From Botryosphaeria dothidea (Eukaryota > Ascomycota > Dothideomycetes > Botryosphaeriales > Botryosphaeriaceae): 64,000 nt of DNA. Shown here piece by piece: positions 49,791 through 61,061 of this stretch. The notes under the pieces were generated by a model. That model did not search any database. It worked only from the letters and a program-made list of their open reading frames with translations, and was not told the DNA's origin. How positions within the stretch are numbered: the first letter of the stretch is position 1; each line of letters opens with the position of its first letter. The position numbers and the translations under genes are program-made. The stretch lies in NCBI GenBank assembly GCA_011503125.2, contig WWBZ02000062.1:1054001-1118000 (forward strand), read 5' to 3'.

Positions 49791-50689
49791 CGGCCCCGCT
49801 CTCCAGTGCGTCTCTGCACGATTCCTAGCTTTCGAAGCCAGTACACTAAGTGGTGCAGTGGAAAAAGTTCGGTTCTGATTTCCTATGGGGTTTGCAGCGG
49901 GCGCTGCTATGAGATTGCGGATACAGTGAAGGGCGTCTGGCTGGGATAATGATCTTCTCGCAAAGGCAGATCGGGGATGGGTAGAATTCTGCGTTGGAAG
50001 GATTTTTCAAAAGGTTATTGAGACTGAATTCAGGCTGAGAATGAAAAGAGCGCCTCAAAATGCAGTCCAATGGCCAGCGAGCAGCTCCATTGCGGGCGAT
50101 CTTCAAGCCCGTATATCGACTGTGGTTCTCGTGAGGGTTCCCTGGGGCGTGGGGATGCAGTGTGCCGATAGACAAATTTATAATACGTAAGCTGCCACAT
50201 ACGGCCAAAACGATGCCGCAGCACTCTCATTTCACTTCAGAATCGTGCTCAAAAAGAACGGGACTGCTAATGCGTGCCTGACTTCTCGACCTCCGGCGAC
50301 GCAACCACCCAGTTTCTTCTTTTCAAATTTCCAACACTCCCACCCCATTTTACAGCCCTGAGTTCTTTGTCACCGCTGCAACCCACCACGCGGACAGGCA
50401 AGTCGAAGGCATCGCCCGTTTGTGGCAACCTTGACTTGTCGCTCCCAAGCCATAAAATCGCTCTTCGGAGGAGTTTCGTGACGCACGCACACCACCAGGC
50501 TGCGCCACCTCACCCAAGGTTCTTTCGCACATCACCTTATTTGGAAACTCAGAAGATTTTCCTTTCGACAAGAGCCCGCCGCCCATTCTGTTTCAAAGAG
50601 CAGACGCAGTCGCACCCTCAGCAACCGGCCGACAACTTCTTGCGCTACGGAAGAGACATTTGCTTTTGATCAGACGTGCGAGACAGATC
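49791..50689. other. Spacer between DUF7918-like copies 2 and 3
   Basis: About 0.9 kb, C/T-rich near the right end. No gene recognised. Confidence 0.45.
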
Positions 50690-52013
50690 ATGGCAGTCTT
50701 ATCCGGATTACCTGGTCCCGCCGTGAAGGTCAAAGTGAATGGAAAAGCCCTCAAGGAACATGTCAACGGAGGTGAAGAAGATCCGGATGATACTGTTACG
50801 CGCTACATCGAGGTAACGTCAAACGCCAAGTTCACCGTCCATTGGACTCACGCGTCAAAGTCTGAAATACAGGGACTGGGACCTGTATGCGCGTCTTTAC
50901 CTTGATGGCAAGTACGTCGACGGTGGCGTCACCAGGTCAAAGTGTTGAATTGTGGATTATTCGCATTACCAGATGATGAGTGGCATGAGGAGGAGGGTAG
51001 GTGACCCTGCAGCCTCTTATATAGTAGCTATCTAGCAAATTTTCGCTGTTGATCCTTGGTACAATAAGACCCTGTTTCTCCTAACAGTTCATAGTCCAAC
51101 ACAAAGGCATGGGAGCACTTTCCTATTCGCCTAGAGGGTCTCAAGAGGGTACGGTCATATGAAGAGGGGCAGTGCTACGAAAGAGACATGGTGTTCTCCG
51201 AAGTCAATATCGGTAAGCATATTCATCTTCGCATCATCAGCAGGATGCAACCACAATAACCCACATGGTCCTGACAACACAGACGAGAGCAACGAGTCTC
51301 TTCATTCGGACGAGCGCGCAGGAAAGCTCCGGTCTCTTGGCGAGATAAAAGTCATTTTCTGGCATGGCAAAGCTAGCGAAGACCTTGTGCCTGTGGAGGG
51401 CTCACAGCCGTTGGAAGCCATCGAAAAGATTCCGGGGAAGACGTTGAAAGGTCGAGCAGTCTCACATCATTCGAAGTAAGTCACATGTATTCTATGTTGG
51501 TGCCATTGCTGATATGTGCTTAGGATTGGCGAAGCTAAGGCAATTTCCCAGTTTCAGAGCTGGCCATTTGACTATGAAGACGGAAAGCCGTTCGCTACCT
51601 TCATTTTCCGATACCGTTCAAGAGATGCGTTGAAAGCAGAGTACATCATCCCAAGGACTCCGTCACCGGTGCCCCTTGAGGAACGTCATGTCGAGGACTT
51701 GACAGTAGAAGAGGCCCGGGAACATGTCAGTCGTCTGAAGGTGTGTATCGAAGACTGCTCAGCTGAACAATGCTGTTATGGAATCCACTGAGAAATCGTA
51801 CAGGGCCAGGCGACGTTGCAACAGGTACCGAAGCGTGAGATCAAGGAAGAGGTCGAAAAAGAGGTCAAACGGGGAAGGCGTTCGAGTTCGCCCAGTTTTG
51901 CCGGTTTGCAAAGCGACGATTCTGATATCGAAATCATTAGTGTGCATGATCGCTCTCGCAAGCGCCAGCGCATCTCCGACTCTGCCGAGGTCGTTGATCT
52001 TAGCGGATACTAG
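50690..52013 (+). pseudogene. DUF7918-like tandem copy 3, frameshifted
   Basis: Begins normally (MAVLSGLPGPAVKVKVNG, then TRYIEVTSNAKFTVHW). Between about 50,850 and 50,870 the family-like reading moves to the +1 frame (RDWDLYARLYLDGKYVDGG). It then meets TGA at 50946-50948, while a third frame carries VKVLNCGLFALPDDEW. The unspliced first frame stops at 50903-50905. Downstream, exons near 51100-51212, then 51283-51475, 51524-51740 and 51804-52013, are intact and rejoin in one frame: RSLGEIKVIFWHG, GKTLKGRAVSHH, FIFRYRSRDAL. Their tail has REIKEEVEKEVKR, SDIEIISV, RSRKRQRIS and terminal EVVDLSGY. The preserved 3' half points to recent decay, or to an assembly error in exon 1. Confidence 0.65.
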
Positions 52014-52792
52014 GAATATTCACCGGGCAGAGTCATGGTTCGGAGAGGAAGGATCAAGTTAAAAAAAAGGTGAAGGCTGAATACCTTGCTGGTCTGAGGA
52101 GTTGGTAAAATATTTTGATTGATGCGGGCGGGCTTTGCTCGTGCTTCCTCAGCACTCTCGGGAACCATATTCAGACAAACCCCGGCTATTGAAGGTACTC
52201 TGCCCAGGGGAAAATAGAACAATTTCATGCTTCTTTCTTGGCTTGCCGTGCGTGACTTGTGTTCGGAAACCACTGTATCAGGAGAATGTCAAAATGGAAA
52301 CGTCCGGGAACTTTATTGATGTTTCAGCCAAGGCCACTCTCGGAAGAGAATTATTGTATACGTATGCAGGCCCAGGATGAACGTGAGGTCGCGTCGAAGC
52401 CTGACTGAGACGTGCCTGGAACCCCTTGGTTTGCGCGTGACGCGACTATTTTACTTCTCCCCGCACGTTCGACATCCTCTCCACAACACGGCTCTCCTCC
52501 ATCACTATAACGGCCCGAATCATCGCGGTCCATCACACACTGTACGCTGTCAGGCCGACGGCTTCGTCCACTGTCGCATCATCCGGAGGCATTGCGGCGT
52601 GAAAGGCTGCTGGACCTTGAAGCGAAGCTGCATATTCAACGATAGCTTATCAAGACCCAATAAACACCGCCTCCGGAGGTTCCCGCATCGAAATCGTGAC
52701 CTTCTCTTCTGTCTTTTCGTTTGTATCACTCTTGGACCCATCGAGCCCGCCCCACTGTCTCGACTTCGCGTGGAATCCATCCATTGGCCCAA
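52014..52792. other. Spacer between DUF7918-like copies 3 and 4
   Basis: About 0.8 kb; no gene recognised. The right half is probably the former promoter of copy 4. Confidence 0.45.
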
Positions 52793-53949
52793 ATGATTGT
52801 CCTTCCCGGTTTTCCTGGCTTGAAAGCCCATGTCAAGGTCAATGGCGTGCGCACAGAAGAATATCTAAACGAAGAGGAAGAAGACACCGGAAATACTGGC
52901 GTGCGTTATATCGAGGCCATTTCGGGTGCGACTTTCTCGGTTCATTGGGAATTTAGCAGAACCTTCAAGCACAAAAATCGAGACATCCATGGTAGTGTCT
53001 ACGTGGATGGAAAATAAGCCGGGTCCGATGTTGCCACAGCTGAGCAGCTAAGGAGTCCTTCAGGATACGACTTGAAAGTGCGCCATGCAGGTTCGTACGA
53101 AGGCGGGCAACACGTAATAAGGGAGATGATTTTTTCTGCGATAGACATCGGTATGGCCTTTCCTTGATCATTATCTGACATGCCATCTTCATCCATTTCG
53201 GTGCCATAGCTGATGCAGCCCCATTTACGGCCTAAGATGAGGGCAGCCAGGACAAACCCGATAAGACACTGCAGAAGAAGCTGAGTTCTCTTGGGGAGAT
53301 CACTCTTCATCTCTATCATGGAACAGCTACGCCCACCTCCACAGAGTCAAAGAGAAAGCATTTCGACACGATGGAGAAGATCCCGGAAAAAGCACTGAAA
53401 GGCCGGGCCATTTCTCATCAAACAAATTATGGCTGAACTTCTCTTTCGTAGTTTCCTCCACTGATGAGTTGTAGGCGCGGAGATCCACGAGTGTGCCAAA
53501 TTGTACATATTTACGATTTCCAACACCACGATTTCGACAAGAAAGGAAAGGAGGTCCCATTTGCTACCTTCATATTTCGGTACCGTTCCAGGCCTGCTCT
53601 TCAGACAGAGTGTATAATTTCCAAGTCTCCGTCTCCAGTGCCTCTTGAAGAGCGCCCGCTTGATGAGCTTACAATTGAGGAAGCTCGGGAGGTCATCCGT
53701 CGCCTTAGGGTAGGTGCTCTATAATTGCTCCATTAGCCAAACCATTTTACAGCAGGATCTGACAAACGCGCTTTGACATAGGAGAGAGAGACCTCACATC
53801 GATCAATCAAGCAGGAAGTCAAGCGAGAGAGACACGCGAGAGAGGCCAGTATTGTCAGCCTCAAAAGCGAAGGGTCCGAAACGGAGACCACCACTTTGCG
53901 TTCAAGGAAGCGCCTGCGTACCTAGGTCATCGACCCGTGTGATGATTGA
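52793..53949 (+). pseudogene. DUF7918-like tandem copy 4, multiple lesions
   Basis: The frame opens with MIVLPGFPGLKAHVKVNG and VRYIEAISGATFSVHW, then hits TAA at 53015-53017 just after VYVDGK. Family-like reading continues beyond the stop to IFSAIDI and a good donor at 53151. The second exon (from 53237) carries LSSLGEITLHLYHG and EKALKGRAISHQ. Its 3' splice partner is present, but the donor at 53427-53428 reads TT instead of GT, so translation would run into TGA. The third exon restores FIFRYRSRPAL and LEERPLDELTIEEAREV. The last exon keeps SIKQEVKRE and a basic RSRKRLRT, then TAG at 53923-53925 cuts off the terminal VID-type motif. Three separate lesions make a pseudogene call secure unless the assembly is poor. 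Confidence 0.8.
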
Positions 53950-54567
53950 GAATGATGAGGACTACACATAACCATTGATCTTTGTTTTTATTTTATGCGC
54001 TCGAGTGGTACCGGATGAATAAAGCAGAAAAGCACATGGTTGTTCAAATCGGATGAAACTACTCAGAAAATTGCCACACTTCTGTTTGGAAAGGGGGGAA
54101 GAGGGAAGAGAGGCCTCACCGAACATTCCTGCTTTCACTTGTTTGCTATGATAACTTTATATTTTCTTGATTTCCGGGCTACGGATTTCTATGCAGAATG
54201 CACACGTCAAAGCCAACCTCCAAGGGAAGTGAAAACCAGGCAATGAATCAAACGTGATGAGTTCTTCTGCTTACTTTTGTGAGACCGGCCGTCTCGATCA
54301 TTACAGAGAGTATTTGTTTTCAAAAAAAAAAGGAAAAGAACGCTAGGGTATCTACATACGCCTCTTCTATTGTTCACGTTTTGTCTTTCTTTTTCCTCCA
54401 TGTATTTCCCCCTTGTGACCTGTCTCTTCCACCCCTTTACAGATACACCCTTTGATCAAATTACCATTAATTCCACCGCCGAAAAGTACCAAGAGATCGT
54501 GAGGTAAGTAAGGGAAAGAAAAGAGATGAAAAAGAAAATTTCGAAAAGACGGTCCTCCCACCCCCAA
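53950..54567. other. Spacer between DUF7918-like copy 4 and coiled-coil gene
   Basis: Contains short A-rich and T-rich runs; probably convergent 3' regions. No gene seen. Confidence 0.45.
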
Positions 54568-57500
54568 TCACGCCCACCCTTCAATCCTCGACCTCTCCCT
54601 AACCTCCCTCTCCAACTCCCTCCTCACCCTCTCCTCCATCTCCTTCCGCGCCCTCTCCTCCTCGATCCTCTTCCTCTCCTCCCGCACCACCTCGTCCCTG
54701 ATCCTCGCCCTCAAAGCCCCTTCCCCGATCAAATCCCGCGCCCGCGCCTGCTGCTCAAGCAGCCTCCGCCGCTCCGCGTCCTCGCGCTCCCGCTGCGCCG
54801 CCGTCGCGCCGCCCTTGCGGTCCGCCGCGCGCTCGGCGTTGGCGCGCTCGTTCTGCGCGAGCCCCTTGTACGCGCTCTGCTGCATCTTGGACAGCTGCGA
54901 GCGGTGCGACGCGGACGTGTCGAGGCTGCGCGCGCTGCTGCCGCCGGTGGTGGCGGCGGCGAAGGTGGGGACGGGGGCGGGCAGTACGAGCGAGTATTGT
55001 TGCTGCGGCGGCGGCGGGTAGACGTATGATGAGTTGCCGATGACTGGGAGGTGCGCGTTGTTGGTGCGCGCGGGTGGATGGTGGAAGCTTTGCGGAAGGT
55101 GCGGGACGGGCGGCGTGGCGAGCGGAGCGAGGCTGCTGCCGAGGGCGCCGCCGCGCATGCTGTGGCTGGTGCCGGGACGAGACGGGAGAGGCGATGCAGT
55201 TGAGGGGGCGCGTGCGCCGTGGGAGGTGCTGGGGCGGAGCGAGCTGGTGGGCATTGGCCTGTGGTGGCCGTTGGAGGTGCTTGGGCGGGATGGGTTGAGT
55301 GTTTGGTTGGAGGATTTGCGGAGGGTTTCTGGGTGAGGCTGGTTCCTGGCGTGGGCTGCGAGGCCGTGGGGACTGTTTGGATGGTGGAGCGTTGGTATTT
55401 GAGGAGAGGAATGAGCGTGTTGGTGAGCGTATTGAATGTTCTGAAAGGATTGGGAAAGTTGAGGCATGGAATGCTGACGCGACACTTGTGTAGGGTGTTG
55501 GTGTTGCATAGGCGTCATCTGATTTTCGTAATTCCCTAGTTGCTGCCTCTGGAAGGCTTGCTTCCCGCCCGGGTAGTATTCAACATTTGGGCTGTGGATC
55601 GCCATAGGGTTTGACAGCTGTTGAATGCTGGGCTTGTTACGGAGAATAGACTGCTGCGAAAGCGGCGTGGCTGGAGGAGAAGAATGAGTGGATCCCGGCT
55701 TTGGCTGTTGCTTCAAGTACAGCTTAATGGCGTCCCGGTAACGGCGCGGTTTCTTTTGCGTCATATCTGGAGCATTGTTGGTCTCCTTTGGTCTTCCTTC
55801 GAACTGCACCTGCTTTGGAAGTTGCCGATGCTGCTCATTGGACTGTTTGAGAGAACTCCGGGAAACCTGGCGCGATACAGCATGTCGGGCTTCTTCTTGG
55901 TGGCCGTTGGGCTTGGCATTTCTGTAGACCTGTTCCCTCACAGAATCCGCCTCGTCGCGGCGGAGAGGTTGTTGTTGGGAGGCAAACGTTGCTACCGCAC
56001 CATCGCGTTTCGAGTAGACGGGAGTGAGAGCGCGGCGCTCTTGGGCTCTTGTTTGCGGATGCTTGTGCGCTGAGTGGAAGGGCTGTGGTTGGACAATGAA
56101 CTCGACTGACATTTCAGGTAAGGTTTCGAGGTAGGAATTTCGAGCGGGCTGAGCAGAATGAACCGGAGAGGATTTGTTGCTGGTCAGGTCTGGAAGTTCG
56201 TGTAAAGCTTTGTTGGCAGCTTGCCCCAGTTCTCGGACTGGCTCTCCTTGTTCCTGCATAGCCTCCTGTTCCTGCAAAGCCTCCTGCGCCCGTAAAGCCT
56301 CCGGGCTCAGCAAAGCTGGTTCAGCTAGAGTCTCGGCCCACGCTCTGACTCGCTCCGGATTCACCGGCGTGGACATCGACGAAGCAGTATCAGGTGGCGT
56401 CTGCAGTCCGTGCGGGTTATTACGTAGCCGCGCCTGGAAGTTTTCTTGCTCTCGACGGTGCATCTCCAACTCTGTGAGTTTGCGGCGCTGCTCTGTAAAA
56501 CGGGTGGCTATCGTTGAGCACTTCTTCTCCAGCTCGTCGTTCTTCCGGGATATTTGGCCGTTTTCCTTGGTTAGCTTGCGCTTCTCGTATTCAAGCTTTG
56601 TGATACGAGCATGGTAAATTTCCTTCTCTCGCTCGCTCTGCGTCGCTTCTCTCGCCCGCTGTTCCTGTTCTCGCTTAAGAGGTTCCTTCTGACGTTTTTG
56701 TTCTATCGCTTGAGCAACTCGTCTTTCCACATCCTCGGTGCTGGGAATGAAACAAGAGTTAAAATTAGCACGGCCGTTGACCCGTTGCTTGTCAGGAGGG
56801 CAGTTATAAACAGGGCTATAGCTAGCGCTTCGGCGGCGGTTATGGAAGTGGCTGCTGGCAAGATGCCTGTTTGGGGCTTCGGGGGTATCCGGCTCTTCCG
56901 GATGTGGATAAAATGATGAGGGTGGCGCTCCCCTCATCCACTCCGCTGAACAAACAGTATCGATTGAACCGATACTTGCTCTCTGAAAGCTAGCTCGCGG
57001 TACGGCGGACATCGATGACCGGAAGGCGTTTCGCGGTGCTCGATTCGGCACCAATTCCGAGACAATCGATTCGGCGCCCGACGAAGCCTCCGAAGCATCA
57101 GGTTCGGCTTCTCCTTGAAGCGCAACCGCATCCGAGTCTTCGAGATCAGAGTCGGCAACACTTTCGACCGTAGGAGGGCAGTACTTCATGCGTCTATTTT
57201 TGTCCATGTCGTGTGGCTGTGCGGTGGGGCTAACAGGCTCGTCGCTGAACTTGCGCTGGCGATCGGAGAACAGAAATCCTTCGTTTTCAGCGCTGCTGAG
57301 CTCCTCGATGCCGTGGTATTGCGGCTGTTCTAGTCGTGGTTGTTGATCACGGGTCCATGAAGTCGGCTTTCGTAGGTTTTCTCGAGGAGACAGCACAATT
57401 TCAGCTCTTATAGAGTCATCATACTTCTTGTCCTCGACAATCGGCGTCGCGTACGAATCAACGCGACCCTGGCCGCGATAGCTAGGAGCCTTGAAGCTGA

Positions 57501-58119
57501 AAGCCTGATCGAATCCCGAGTTGAGGCTTTGTAAATCTTCAGATTCACAGCCGCTCTGAAAAGGAAACCTGTATGACTCTAGAAATCTGACGCCATCGGA
57601 AAGGTAGTAGTCGTTCTGTTGCAGATTCTGTTCCGACGCAAAGTTTGGATGCGCCACGCCATGCGCCTTCGATTCAGCAATATCATCATAGCCACGGACA
57701 TCTGAGCGCCAGTCCTCTGAATTCAATTGTGAGTTGGGGGCTGTTGGCGATTGTCGTCCACTCTGAGGATGCTGATGTCCGACCTGTGGTGCTGCTGGTG
57801 GCGAGGCGTGCTCTGGCGACAGTACTAATGATGGATCAGATCGACGCCAGGATTGGTGCTGCAAGTAGTGTTCTAGGTCCCATTGTGGAGCTTCCTGTGG
57901 CTGCATCTGTGGCTGTGGCTGTGGAGGTTGTTGTGACAAGACATGCTCATCGGGCTCAGGGTTTGGGGACGATTTCTCGCACTTGATGGGATCGTCGCCT
58001 GTCCATCTCAGCTCGGACGAGCTTCTCTGCTTGCCCTGCGTCTTTTCTTTTCTGCGTTCGAAGTTTCGTTTGCCGCCAAGCCTTTGAGCGACATTCTTGA
58101 AGCCAATGAACCAACCCAT
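54568..58119 (-). CDS. Large Gln/Ser/Pro-rich coiled-coil protein, function unknown
   Basis: A single exon of 1183 codons from ATG 58119. The frame is open 96 codons further upstream, but the stretch from MGWFIGFKNVAQRLGGKR looks like a genuine N-terminus and what precedes it is low-complexity. Most of the protein is predicted disorder (Gln, Pro, Ser, His). A charged heptad-like coiled coil spans roughly residues 460-565 (for example KREQEQRAREATQSEREKEI), and a second, very Arg/Glu-rich helix forms the last 80 residues. I recognise no domain or enzyme motif. A cytoskeletal or signalling scaffold is conceivable but not supported. Such proteins are common and poorly conserved in filamentous fungi. 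Confidence 0.75.
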   Translation of the reverse strand: MGWFIGFKNVAQRLGGKRNFERRKEKTQGKQRSSSELRWTGDDPIKCEKSSPNPEPDEHVLSQQPPQPQPQMQPQEAPQWDLEHYLQHQSWRRSDPSLVLSPEHASPPAAPQVGHQHPQSGRQSPTAPNSQLNSEDWRSDVRGYDDIAESKAHGVAHPNFASEQNLQQNDYYLSDGVRFLESYRFPFQSGCESEDLQSLNSGFDQAFSFKAPSYRGQGRVDSYATPIVEDKKYDDSIRAEIVLSPRENLRKPTSWTRDQQPRLEQPQYHGIEELSSAENEGFLFSDRQRKFSDEPVSPTAQPHDMDKNRRMKYCPPTVESVADSDLEDSDAVALQGEAEPDASEASSGAESIVSELVPNRAPRNAFRSSMSAVPRASFQRASIGSIDTVCSAEWMRGAPPSSFYPHPEEPDTPEAPNRHLASSHFHNRRRSASYSPVYNCPPDKQRVNGRANFNSCFIPSTEDVERRVAQAIEQKRQKEPLKREQEQRAREATQSEREKEIYHARITKLEYEKRKLTKENGQISRKNDELEKKCSTIATRFTEQRRKLTELEMHRREQENFQARLRNNPHGLQTPPDTASSMSTPVNPERVRAWAETLAEPALLSPEALRAQEALQEQEAMQEQGEPVRELGQAANKALHELPDLTSNKSSPVHSAQPARNSYLETLPEMSVEFIVQPQPFHSAHKHPQTRAQERRALTPVYSKRDGAVATFASQQQPLRRDEADSVREQVYRNAKPNGHQEEARHAVSRQVSRSSLKQSNEQHRQLPKQVQFEGRPKETNNAPDMTQKKPRRYRDAIKLYLKQQPKPGSTHSSPPATPLSQQSILRNKPSIQQLSNPMAIHSPNVEYYPGGKQAFQRQQLGNYENQMTPMQHQHPTQVSRQHSMPQLSQSFQNIQYAHQHAHSSPQIPTLHHPNSPHGLAAHARNQPHPETLRKSSNQTLNPSRPSTSNGHHRPMPTSSLRPSTSHGARAPSTASPLPSRPGTSHSMRGGALGSSLAPLATPPVPHLPQSFHHPPARTNNAHLPVIGNSSYVYPPPPQQQYSLVLPAPVPTFAAATTGGSSARSLDTSASHRSQLSKMQQSAYKGLAQNERANAERAADRKGGATAAQREREDAERRRLLEQQARARDLIGEGALRARIRDEVVREERKRIEEERARKEMEERVRRELEREVRERSRIEGWA

Positions 58120-58885
58120 AATGCAGGACGTCTTATGGTGGCGACTGCTCGCAGGTGACGGCTCGTGCTGAAGCTCGCAGGCTGGGCCGCCCGTGGCACG
58201 AATGGTGGGTGTGGGTGGTGTCTTACTGTAGCTGCGGCATCGAGGGCTCCAATCGCCAACAGGGTGATTGATGGAGGCAGAAGAGATAGATGACGAGAAG
58301 GGCAACGGCGGAGGTGTGGAAGTGGGCAAGAGAGCAGCAGTGGCATTTGTGAATTTTGTTGAGCGGAGATGCGGGGTTACGGTGGTGTGCAAAGGTGTTA
58401 GAGCCATGGTTATGCGGCTCTTAGTGTATTTGCACAGGGTCCCACTAGTGCCGATGAAGCTGCGATAGAGACACTGATGATTGCGATGAAATCAGCAAAA
58501 GCGATCAGGACGATGACGAGCGGAAACAGAAATACTCTGGGCGAACACTCTCTAACCCGTGCTCGTCTATTTCTCTTATATGCAACATGCGCGCTAAGTC
58601 TATACGATTCGACCATCCCACTTGCGTGGTGTTGAGCTTCTTCTTCGCCGCAAGCGCTCAGGAATGTCCCTGAGAACGTCGCAGCCTTCCATCGCGCCCA
58701 CGTTCCCTCCCGCGCGAGCCAGCCAGCGACGAGCTTCGTAGTCCGCCTGCCGATCCTCGCTTGACAACCGATTCCGAAGCCGATGCTTTGGGATGCAGTG
58801 GGGTTAATCCAATGAAGCCAGGAGTCCTTCAGTAGCGCTTTTGTCACGCTAGACCGGCTATCCTCGATCCTTGTGCTACATACCC
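58120..58885. other. Promoter of coiled-coil gene and 3' flank of carrier
   Basis: The in-frame extension of the coiled-coil gene reaches 58407 but is probably untranslated. An apparent frame at 58410-58889 is unsupported. No other feature. Confidence 0.45.
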
Positions 58886-60044
58886 TCAATCCGTCTCATG
58901 ATCGCCCTCGGGATCCCAGATCCTTGGAAGGTAGAATTTGGTGTTTTCGTACACCAGGAACGTTACGCACGTCGTCGGTAAGACGCGGACTATGTTTGGA
59001 AGCAACCTGGGACACCATCAGCCGCACGCCCTCACGCTGAACCTGGAAAACACGTGCACCTACCCCTTGTAGAAGCCTGACGCGCCCTCCTTCACCCAAA
59101 TCTGAGTAATGACATCGCGCGCTGATCGGTAGGCCGCACTCGCATCGTAGGTCTGCAGCCTCGACCGGACGACCTGGTACGGGTACGTGATACTTCCAGC
59201 AAAGATCTTTGACGAGGCGCTGAGGTAAAGGTAATCAAAGTTGCTCAGCTCAGTTTTTCCACCGATCTGGCCTCCTCTGTGATGCTTCAACTGCTCGTAT
59301 GCCATGAACTGGATTGCGCCGTGAGAAACGCCGAATAGAGAGGGGATTAGGCCGCGGTAAAACCCAGGGATGCCTTCGGTACGTAAAATTTCGGAAGCGC
59401 CATGTGCGATGCCACGGTATGCGCCGGGAGTGTTGCGACCGGTGGAGAGCATCCGAGTCTTGATGACCCAGATCGGATTCGTGCAGAAAGCGGTCAAGAT
59501 GCCTGAGAGGCCGTAAGCAGAGTCCAACGCCTACTGCGGTGCGAAAATTACCTGCTGCTCCCGACGATAGGAAGTAGTCTGATGAGCCTAGTCTCTCTCC
59601 CTTCCCGCGCGAGGCTTGGAAGAGATCCTTCAAGTTACGGTACCTGAATGGCATCAGAACCAGCTCCGCTGTCTACGCGCATGCCTACGTACCAAAGGAA
59701 ATACAGACCCCAACTAACAGAATTCCCAATCATGTTCGGCATGAGGCCGCGATAGAGGGCGCTGACGTTACCCTCATTGCGGACGATGTTGCGGAGGATA
59801 TAGAACGAGTTGCCCCATCGTGGCGCGTGAGTCTGGTCGACTATCAAGCCGTCAGCTTGGGCTGCGGGAGCGGTGGCGGTGGGATGGCGGACTCACGCTG
59901 CAGGCGGGTCTTCAGGACATCGAACGGATGGGCGACAAGGGTCGCAATCAAGCCGGCGGAGAAGCCAGCGACGGACTCGACGATTGAGGGGGAGAGAGTA
60001 GGCGAGGAGGTCTTGCCGTCTATCGGAGGATAGACTCTGGGCAT
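58886..60044 (-). CDS. Mitochondrial carrier, FAD/folate type (FLX1, SLC25A32 group)
   Basis: Inner-membrane solute carrier. Exons 60044-59897, 59840-59693, 59643-59552, 59502-59064 and 59006-58886 give 315 residues (yeast Flx1 is 311). All three carrier repeats show their signature: HPFDVLKTRLQ, NPIWVIKTRML and YPYQVVRSRLQ. The Trp in the second signature (PIWVIKTR) is characteristic of the FAD/folate and nucleotide carrier branch, and GFYRGLIPSLFGVSHGAIQF fits too. The most likely cargo is FAD, moved between cytosol and matrix, but folate or pyridine nucleotides cannot be excluded. The C-terminus is short and acidic (DPEGDHETD). Confidence 0.88.
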
Positions 60045-61061
60045 GGTATGCTAAGGGGAGTGACGTGCATGCCGTAGAAGCAGCGGAAGCAGGGGAGGAC
60101 GAAGTACAGTCGCGGGCATGGGCTCTCAGTGGGTCGGCAAGATGACATCGTCGGCGGGCGGTGAAGCGTGCGCGACGCCAGCCAGCCCAGCCCTCCGAGG
60201 CCGAGCGTCTGCCCCTCTCCAGCCCGCCAATGACGTGCGCTGGCATCGGCATTCGAGAACGATGGCGCTTTGCATCTTGCGTCGCGAACCTTTGTTCCTG
60301 GCTACATCATCCACCTCATTTCAGCAGTAATCATTGGTAAAATGTCCCTTTGGCTCCGAGCATCAGGCTGATGACTAACAACAACCATGTGGCCTGTGAC
60401 ATGCATACTCGCACATGCTCGTGCACACGGCTCAAATGCAATCCGGCGAGCATTTTCCGTTGCCGAACCTTTTGATGTTTTAGGGGTGTTCATGCTTTGG
60501 AAGTAGTCGCCATTGAGATGCACCCAGATGACGCGCCTATTGGACCCTCGCCCACGCCTCCACAGGTTGCTCTGATGTGTTCCGAAGGATATATCTCTCT
60601 TTATCGGATCACTTGAGATGGCAGTAAGTTCAAACAGGAGCAAAGAACGAGGATTATCTGGCGAGTGGGATCAATAGGGACTATACACGGACCCATCAAT
60701 TACCTGGTAAGACGCCCCGAAGTCTACCAAGCGTGAACTGAGTCGTCCATGGAAGGTTGTATTTTTAGGCACGACCAACTCTCTCCTGGAACGAACCGTA
60801 TTGTAGCCAAGGGTCGCACTTCGAGACAGCTGACCTCCATTCTTGATGATTTAATATACTTGCAGACCCTTGATGCAGATATTACCCATGGTCCAGCAAA
60901 TTCCCAGGGAATACTTGATGTTCCTGTTCCCACTTGCCTTTCGCCAGCCTTCGCCATTTGTGGAACTCATCCATCATCTCGTTTCCTAAGTGTGTCGCGC
61001 GCTATACATCACATGCAGCTTCTTGAATGTGCGTCAAATAGAATACGATCTTGGTATTTCT
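60045..61061. other. Intergenic between carrier and complex I subunit
   Basis: About 1 kb. Left part is the carrier promoter; the rest holds short open frames without recognisable content. Confidence 0.45.
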
